Of a stretch of DNA of 64,000 bases, positions 56,577 through 64,000 are shown in pieces. Within the stretch, counting starts at the first letter, position 1; every line of letters starts with the position of its first letter. Both the position numbers and the translations under genes were made by a program. This DNA is from Lophium mytilinum (Eukaryota > Ascomycota > Dothideomycetes > Mytilinidiales > Mytilinidiaceae): contig MU004186.1 of the NCBI GenBank assembly GCA_010093605.1, positions 1,158,616 through 1,222,615 on the forward strand, read 5' to 3'. Below the pieces are notes generated by a model. It was not told where the DNA came from and did no database searches. It was given only the letters and a program-made list of their open reading frames with translations.

Positions 56577-58250
56577 AAACTATAAATACTCTTTAATTAA
56601 TAGATAGTATATATATTATAGATAGTATATATTAAATAGATAGTATATATCTATTACTATACACTCTACTCTCTATTACCTAGTAGAGTAAGATTAAATA
56701 CTACTTTATTCTTCTAGTATAGCTACTTAAACCTATATAGCTCCTTAGTAAACTTTATAGCTATTCTATCTAATATTTCTAGCTATATAGCCTTATAATA
56801 CGCCTCTAAGCTTCTATTTATTATCTAATAGAGAAAATCTATATTCTAAGCCTAATCTATTACTACCTAAGCTATCTACTACTAGTACTAGTATAAACTA
56901 GTGTTCTATATACTATTAACTTTCTAATAGAAAAACACCTCTAGTATATCTATATCTTTCTTCTTAGGGTATACTAGGCTTAAGCTCTTTAGTTAGTAAG
57001 GTTCTATAGCGGCCGGGGCCTAAGTTAAGGGCGGTAGTAGTAGTAGTAGAGAAAGGGGAGGCATAGATATAAATATAGGTGCCGGCGTATATAGAAATAC
57101 TAGAAACCTAGTAGAAATATATAGATTTAGTAGATAATAGAGTAGTAGAAAAGAAGAAGAATAGTAGCTATACTACTACTATTAAGGCTATAACTAAGGC
57201 TATAATAGAGGCTGCTATATACTTAAAAACCTCTTAGCTATAGCTATTATCTATTATATACTACTAAGCTCTATAGTCTACTTTATTATTACCTTAATAT
57301 TATCTATAGTACTTACCGCCTACTATACTCTTATTATTTTTACTAGCTAATAATATTTTAAACCTATAGGCCTATTTATTTAAAGCTCCTTTAATAATTT
57401 AATTAGAGGCACTAATATAGTAGCCTTACTGCGCGCTATAGTATTAGCCTATACCTTCTACTACTTAGTAAGTATAATAAAGTGCTTGCTGCTATTAAGA
57501 AAGTAGTAGCTATTAAAGTTACTGCACCCTTTATTAGTATACTTCTAATACTATATTAGGTCTATATTATAGTCTTTTATATTAGTAATTCTACTTATTA
57601 TAGCCTTATACTACTATAGTAGCTTTCTACTATAACTCTTAAGTATAGCTATAGCTAGTAAGAACTTAAGCGCAATTATTATAGCTATATATTTATACTA
57701 TAATATATAACTAGAGGTTATATAATAGAGGCTCTATAGAATAGGTAAATATTACTCCGCCCTTTAGGTTATTATAATATCTATTCTAGAAACCTCTTCC
57801 TCTCTTATATTTATCTTTTATTAATATTAATACTATCTAATTTAATAATTCTAACATTCTAACCTTAAGCCCTAATATAAGATAAATACCCTTCTAGCTT
57901 CCGGGAGTAACGGAAGCAACCCCTAGAAAATTTTCCGTAATAGAGTGCGCTCTTATAATAAGCTATAGTATGCGCCGCTATCTATATAGTAACTATTAGT
58001 AGTATTATAGACCCCTAATAAAGACTATACTTAATAATATAGTACCCTTCTATTAGTAGCGCCGCGGGCCTCTAATAAAGTAATCTAACTATTATATATA
58101 AAGTTAGATAATAGATCTTATAACTATAGTAGTGCTTATAAGCCTCTATAATAAAGGGGTAGTAGTAGTACTCTAGAAAGTTCTTACTAATTCTTATTAA
58201 TTACTTTAATAGCTCTATAACTTCTTCTTTTATCTATTTTACTATCGCCG

Positions 58251-58386
58251 TATAGAGACTAACGCCCGGAAAGCTTAGTATTAATAATAGCGCGCGCGCG
58301 CGCCTAGCGTTACTAATTAATTATAATTACTTAATTGCTATTACTATATAGAGACTAACGCCCGGAAAGCTTAGTATTAATAATAG
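58251..58386. repeat. Perfect 40-base direct repeat flanking a (CG)n tract
   Basis: The 40 bases beginning tatagagactaacgcccgga occur at 58251-58290 and 58347-58386 without a mismatch. Between them lies a run of alternating CG of about 14 bases (near 58290). Identical copies inside heavily mutated DNA imply that the duplication followed the mutation or that both copies were hit alike. Confidence 0.75.
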
Positions 58387-58649
58387 CTAGCCTACGCGTA
58401 TACTTAGTATTATAGAATAAATATCTATAGACTATTTATTTTCTATATACTACCCGTTTTATAAATAGACTACCTAATATTATTATTTACTATAACCCCT
58501 AATAACGCCGCAACTAACTATAATAGGCGCTAGTTTCTTAAGCCTTCTATATAACTAGTGCGCGTAGTAAATAACCTAAATTTATTAATAGCTTATATAT
58601 AAATTTAATACCTTGCCCCTTTAAGTTTTCTTTCTTCTATACTAATCTT

Positions 58650-61600
58650 TTCTATCTTTTTATATAGCTAACCCTAACCGCTATACTTTTAACCGCGCTA
58701 AAGCCCTATAGTTTAGTAACTTTATCTCTAGTAGACGCTCTACTACTAGACGCCTATTTAGTAACGCTAATAGTATTTCTATTAACCCCCGCTATATTAG
58801 TATTATATTACATTAAGAAGGCGCCCTAAACTTATAGCACCTTCTTATAGAAGATAATAATAATAATATAATATAGATTAACTATAGTTCTTAACCTTCT
58901 CTTATTTAGCTAGTAAATCTACCCTTCTAAGCTACTTAGTTATAGTTCTAAATACTAGCTACTATCTTATAGCTAGCTCTATCTATTAAACTAATTCCTT
59001 CTATAATACCCGCTAAGCTCTAATATTATTAAAATAAGTTTAGTACCTTAGATAAACCCCTACTAGCTACTCTAGCTCCTCTAGTAGAGATTATAGTAGA
59101 GAATACTATACTTCTACTCTTCTACATTAGTAGCTATATACTAGGTAACTTTAATTTACCTATTCTTAATAATATAACTGCCGGCCTTAATAATATAACC
59201 GCCGCCTATAATAAGAACTTCTTCTCTAACTTTAATTTAGCTAATAAATATAACCGTTAGGAGGAAGAATATTAGTTTAGTAATAACGCGGACGATAAGG
59301 TTAATAAGCTTAAGACAGCCTATTAAGGCGTTACTATTAATACTTCTAACGCTATAGTATACTATAATACTATTTCTAAGCTATATTAATTCCGCGACCC
59401 TAAATATCTAAGAATACTATCTATTTATAGTATTCTCTTACCTAATATATCTCTATTATAATACTAATCTACCCGCGTTAAATCTATTACCGGACTTAAT
59501 ACTTCTAACCTAGCCTAGTAACTAGCGGGTATAGAATAGAGTAATAGATACTACACTATAATTTACGCGGAGGACTGTTAGTAGTTATATCTTATAATTG
59601 CGTAGCGCGCTAATAGCTCTATCTTTAAAATGCGCTATAGAGACGGCGTCTACTAATAATATAAACTATAAGGTCTATAGAACCTTATTAAAGATATTTA
59701 ACTTATACTAGAATAGTAGTAGAACTATATTATAATAGCTTACTAAGATAGTAATAACTATAAGTATAGAATAAATATTACTATCTAAGAATAGAATACT
59801 ACTAATACTAATATTAAGAAGCTAAATAAAAAATATTTACTTACTAATAGTAAACTTACTAAGCTCTAGACCTAAGTCTATACCCTTAATTATAAACTTA
59901 AGGCTAAATAAATAGAGTTAGCCTATATATAACGCCTATATAATAAAAAGCACGCTAACTTCTAAGCCTAAACCTATTAGTTTAATAACCTCTAAGCTAG
60001 ATACTAATAGGCCTTAATAAGAATTATCTAGCTTAAAGCTTAAGCCTAGTAGAATATATTAGTAGAATAATCTAATAATCTATATATAGACCTGCATAAC
60101 TACTCTAATTATAATTCTACTAATAACGCTTCTTCTCTACTACTAGTAGAACTATATACTCTTAACCTAGATAACTTTTAATATAACCGCGTTCTAGGTT
60201 AATACTTTACTATAGCTAGAGGAGGAGAGGGTAACCTAGATCTAAGTTAACTAGGTAGTTTTACTTAACTATAGGTCTATAGGCCTGTCTATCCTTAATT
60301 TAGATAAGGCTCTTAACCTAAGTATACTTACTTATAGAATTTTAAATTAGAAGCTATAGTATATATAGCCTAGAAGAACTACCTAATCTACTTAATCTAA
60401 GTAGACTAGTAGACTTACCCTACTACTATAACTTAAATTTAACTTACTATTAGTTATTATAAGGGACGCGCATATAAAGTTATTAAGAACTATAGTCTTT
60501 TTATATCTACTAATCTATATTATTTACTTAAGAAACTTATATAGGACCTAGACGCTATATTTTAAGAAAGTAATACTATTTATTATAATTGCCTTCTTAA
60601 CTAACTTAATAGTAAGGGTATAAAATAGAGATATAATAAAAAGACGTCTAACTTTCTATAATATCTTAATGTTATTCTTAACGGGCTTAAGTATAGTAAA
60701 ATTAATAATAGCCTTATAACTTAATACTATTACCTTAAAGAAATACTATATATAGATCTTACTAAATATATTAACTTTAGTTTATTAACCTAGTACTAGG
60801 TAAAAGATAATATTCTATATAAGGACTGTTATTATATTTAATATAAAAAATAGGCTAATAAAGAGCTTCTTACTATATAGATCTTAGCACGCCGCTTAAA
60901 TAATATATACGCGTAGAATAGCTATTATAACTTTAACTGCGCCTAGTATAAAGTATCTACTATTAAGACTAATAACCGTATTATAGTTAAGAAGACTACT
61001 ACTATTCCGCTGCTAAGCGTCCTACTACACGTCCGCCTGCGTCTTAGTAAGAAAGGACGCTACTTTAGCTACTTTAAGAAGAACTACTACGCCGGTAACC
61101 CTAAATATACTATAGCTAGAAAGACTATATTAGAGGCTTAGCGTAATAAGCGCCTTACTACTGCTAGTATTAATAGTATAAAACTTAATGCTTTTAATTA
61201 TAGTAGTAATTAGAAGTATTAATATAAGTATAAATATAATAATAACTAAGGCTAAGATAATAATAATAATAAGGCTATCTATTCTAACGGCTTAGGAAAT
61301 GCTTAATCTTTAATAAAAGTTATTATTAGAGATAGTTAGAAGATACGCTAGCTTAAGCTTTTATATATATCTAGAAGCTTAAGCTACCCCCTTTAAAACC
61401 CCCTAATATTAAACTTTTAGCTTGCGCTATTAGACTTGCCCTATTATTAAGTAAATAGATAGACTTTAACTATAGAATTAAGACTTTAACTAGAATAGTT
61501 AAATCTATAGTCCTTATAGACTCTAGATATAGCGGATTTATATTTATTTCTATAAGCTTTATAAAACACTATAACCTTAATATCTATAAGGCTACTCTAT

Positions 61601-62998
61601 ATAATATTAAACTACTAAATAGTTCTACCTTAGTTATTAATAAAGTAGCTAAAGTTACTATATAGATTAAAGAATACTATAATAAATTCTAGGCCCTTAT
61701 CTATAATTTTAAAGGCTATAATATTATTCTTAGTATAGGCTAGCTTATAATATATAATACCTATATAAAATTTAGTATCTAGATAATACAACTAGACTTA
61801 GATTACTACTATTTTTAGTACCTAGTTAATTATAAACTAGTCTATATCTAGTCTAAAGACTCTATTACCCGCACTAGTAAATGCCTATTCTAGTAGAAGC
61901 TTAACGCCTAACTTACTACTTTTAAAGCGCTTAATATTAATATAGTATCTAGTAATAAATATTTATATAACGCCTAGTAATTACTAGAGAAAGATACTAT
62001 CTATATATAGCCTAAATACTTTAAGTTAGCGCTTACTAATAAGAAAGCTAAAGCATAGGCGCGCGCTAAAGGGCGCCCGTATAAATTAGGTAATATTATC
62101 TTAGGTCTAGCTAATTTTACTAATAACCTGGCGGCTATTAGTCTCTATATAATATTAAAAGACAACTAATATAAATTCTTTAAGAAGATAGAGCGTAAAC
62201 TAATAACCTGTAATAAACTTAAAGTATTAGTACCTATAGAATACTATAGCTTCCTTAATATATAGAACCTAAAGAAAGCTAATAAGCTACTACTATGCTA
62301 TAAAGCTAAAGATAGTATAGATATTAATTACTATATTAATATTAAACCTAGTAGTAAAGCTCTAGCTTAAAAGGTATATAGCCTTTTATATAATAAGATA
62401 TTAGTTATTAAAATCTTTATTAATAAAATATATAGGAAAGGCTATATTAGAAAAAGTAATAGCTAATATACTATACCTATTATTATTATCTATAAACTAG
62501 AAGAAGGCCTCTATATTTATATAGACTATTAAGGTCTTAATACTATTATAATTAAAGCTTATAATGTTCCGCCGGCTATAAAAGACACCCTTGCGCTATT
62601 AAAATACGCTAGATATTATATAAAGTTTAATATTATAGCCGCTTTTAACGCTATTAGAATATAAGAAGAAGATAAGAAATATACAGCTTTTCTTATAAGA
62701 TATAGCCTATTTAAATTTACTATTCTACCTTTTAGCTTATATAATATACTAGCGATATTTTAAGCCTTTATTAATAATATACTCTTAGAATATTTAGATA
62801 ACTTCTATACTACCTATCTTAATAATATTCTTATTTTTAGCAAAACGCTTAAGAAATATATTAGTTATGTTAAGAAAGTCCTCTAGCGGCTTTATAAAGT
62901 AGGCCTATTTCTTAATATTACTAAATATAAATTCTATAAATAGGAAGTTAAGTACTTAGGCGTTATTATTAGCGTTAATAGTCTTAAAATAGATCTAG
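58650..62998 (+). mobile_element. Gypsy-type LTR retrotransposon fossil, RIP-degraded and interrupted
   Basis: A plus-strand LTR retroelement of the Ty3/Gypsy order. Recognisable parts in order are a Gag-like region (from about 58.65 kb), a zinc-knuckle region near 61.05 kb, a retroviral-type aspartic protease region near 61.5 kb, and a reverse transcriptase from about 62.45 kb to 62.99 kb. The order protease then reverse transcriptase fits Gypsy; the RNase H and integrase that should follow are not seen, because a second element begins at 62999. The 5' boundary and LTR are not resolved. It is thoroughly broken, with dozens of breaks, and old enough for complete RIP saturation. No functional product is possible. 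Confidence 0.78.
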
Positions 62999-64000
62999 TG
63001 TAAGGAATACAGCTATTAAGTATATGCACATCTCTAGCGTGCACGTACCGGCTAGTATATGCGCACCCTATATAGTTCTATTATAAAGAGCCTTATACTT
63101 AATATACTTTATAATATAAACTTATCTTTAATAACTTAATGCGCCTATACTCTATATCTATATAGCACGCTTACGTCCCTTATAATTAGTAGCTAATTAG
63201 GCTAATTTAACTTCTCTAGCAATAAACGCCCCTATTTTTCTCTTTTTAATACTCTTATCCGCAATAACTAGATACTTATCTTAGTTGCTTTTCTAACGTT
63301 AACGTACTCTATGCTAACGCCTAACCTCTCTCTCTCTCTCTCTCTCCCCTATCTCTCTCTCTCTTTCTCTCTCTTTCTAGTCTTTTTCTTTCTCTCCTAT
63401 ATAGAAGTTATAGATATAAAGATATTTTTATACTTATAACGCTATTATTAGTAATACTATAAGTTACTTCTATATCTAATAGTAGTAGTATTACTTACAG
63501 TAGAGCAGCTGCTATTAAATCTTAGTTAGAAGCGTAGAGCTGTTAGCAACTAGGTTAGAATAGTAAGAGATAATAATATATTAATAAAATACTATCTCCT
63601 ACTTACTCTTCTATATCTACTTATCTACCTCTATTCTATACTACTATAATATCTGCCTTATAGATAGCTATAAATTAGATATTATTAGCTAGCTATAACC
63701 TTAGGTAAATTAAGTACTAATACCCGGCCTAATTTTTAGGTAATTCTATTAACTCTATATATATAACCCTCTATTTTAGAGCACGCTCTAGAAAGGCCTA
63801 TTCTATAGCTAACTACGGGTTTATAGTACGCCTTAACTAGTATAAGATATAATTAGCTACATTTCTATATCTAAAGTATAGTTATCTACGCCTAAGAAAC
63901 TATAACTATATAGTTATAGCTAATTAGAACAGCCCTAACTCTATATAATAGTAAAGAATATAGCTATATATATAGCTAGATTATTCTAATATAGCTATAT
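62999..64000 (+). mobile_element. Second LTR-type element fossil inserted in the Gypsy fossil; runs off the window
   Basis: The reverse-transcriptase region of the Gypsy fossil stops abruptly at 62998 and is followed by tgtaaggaatacagc, a typical LTR start beginning with TG. The next ~450 bases have LTR-like character, including a (CT)n tract at about 63330-63400, and the remainder is RIP-type sequence with no recognisable domain. Family (Copia or Gypsy) cannot be told. It is degraded like its host element and its right end lies outside the window, so the nesting order, not the identity, is what is supported. Confidence 0.5.
63330..63400 (+). repeat. (CT)n microsatellite tract
   Basis: A nearly pure CT run of about 70 bases broken by short CCC and TTT interruptions, inside the putative LTR of the nested element. 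CT repeats contain no CpA or TpG, so RIP cannot erase them. Confidence 0.85.

Larger units (their letters stand above)
53721..64000. repeat. RIP-saturated AT-rich transposon block
   Basis: From about 53721 to the right edge the sequence is dominated by TpA and is almost free of CpA and TpG; the first ~350 bases contain neither by eye. CpG survives (runs such as gcgcgcgcc), which rules out simple AT drift or deamination of CpG alone. This is the signature of repeat-induced point mutation acting on both strands of repeated DNA. No intact gene remains. The identifiable contents are listed as separate entries; 56.6-58.2 kb, a tract with CT- and TAG-rich stretches, is unidentified. Confidence 0.92.

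Noticed and set aside
58251-58386. The 40-base direct repeats as the two LTRs or a target-site duplication
   Set aside because: Far too short and too close together for LTRs of the element, and too long for a target-site duplication.

Overview
This window is nuclear DNA of a filamentous ascomycete (Pezizomycotina, probably a dothideomycete-like fungus). The evidence is compact genes with short 49-120 base introns (GT-AG, with CTAAC/CTAAT-like branch sites), a HET-domain gene, a fungal rhodopsin-like (PTH11-type) membrane protein, a GH45 cellulase-type protein, and a ~10 kb AT-rich block almost devoid of CpA and TpG, the signature of repeat-induced point mutation (RIP). The species cannot be named from the sequence. 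Many long open frames start with TTG or GTG; I moved those starts to an upstream exon or a real ATG.

Layout. 0-5.1 kb: an uncharacterised coiled-coil protein (possibly cut by the left edge) and a CAMK-like protein kinase. 5.15-9.2 kb: a gene-poor stretch carrying an irregular array with ~47 bp periodicity, the least explained structure here. 9.2-18.6 kb: an Hfl1/TMEM184-like membrane protein, a protein with an MIT-like N-terminus, and a GRAM/VASt sterol-transfer protein. 20.4-27.3 kb: a ZIP9-type metal transporter, HAT1, the isoprenylcysteine methyltransferase STE14 and a sugar O-acetyltransferase. 27.7-35.9 kb: TTI1 and PDS5, head to head. 37.0-48.4 kb: a fungal transcription-factor-like protein without a zinc cluster, a GH45-like protein lacking its usual catalytic acid, a six-exon rhodopsin-like protein, a decayed HET-domain gene, and a conserved-looking unknown. 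49.1-53.2 kb: a Gly-rich repeat hydrophilin, then CWC15 and RRP45 sharing a 192 bp promoter. 53.7-64 kb: RIP-saturated dead transposons (a Tc1/mariner-like DNA transposon, unidentified material with tandem and inverted repeats, a Gypsy-type LTR retroelement fossil, and a second LTR-type element inserted in it), with a 19-base assembly gap.

Functionally most genes are single-copy housekeeping functions: chromatin and chromosome maintenance (HAT1, TTI1, PDS5), RNA processing (CWC15, RRP45), and membrane, lipid and metal homeostasis (VASt protein, ZIP, Hfl1-like, STE14). They are not one pathway. Accessory or niche genes (GH45-like, rhodopsin-like, HET, TF-like, hydrophilin) cluster in the right half towards the RIP block. 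The observations most worth following are the 47 bp array, the GH45-like protein with its GC-AG intron and probable GPI tail, the HET gene silenced by a few transitions, and the structured repeats inside the RIP block.
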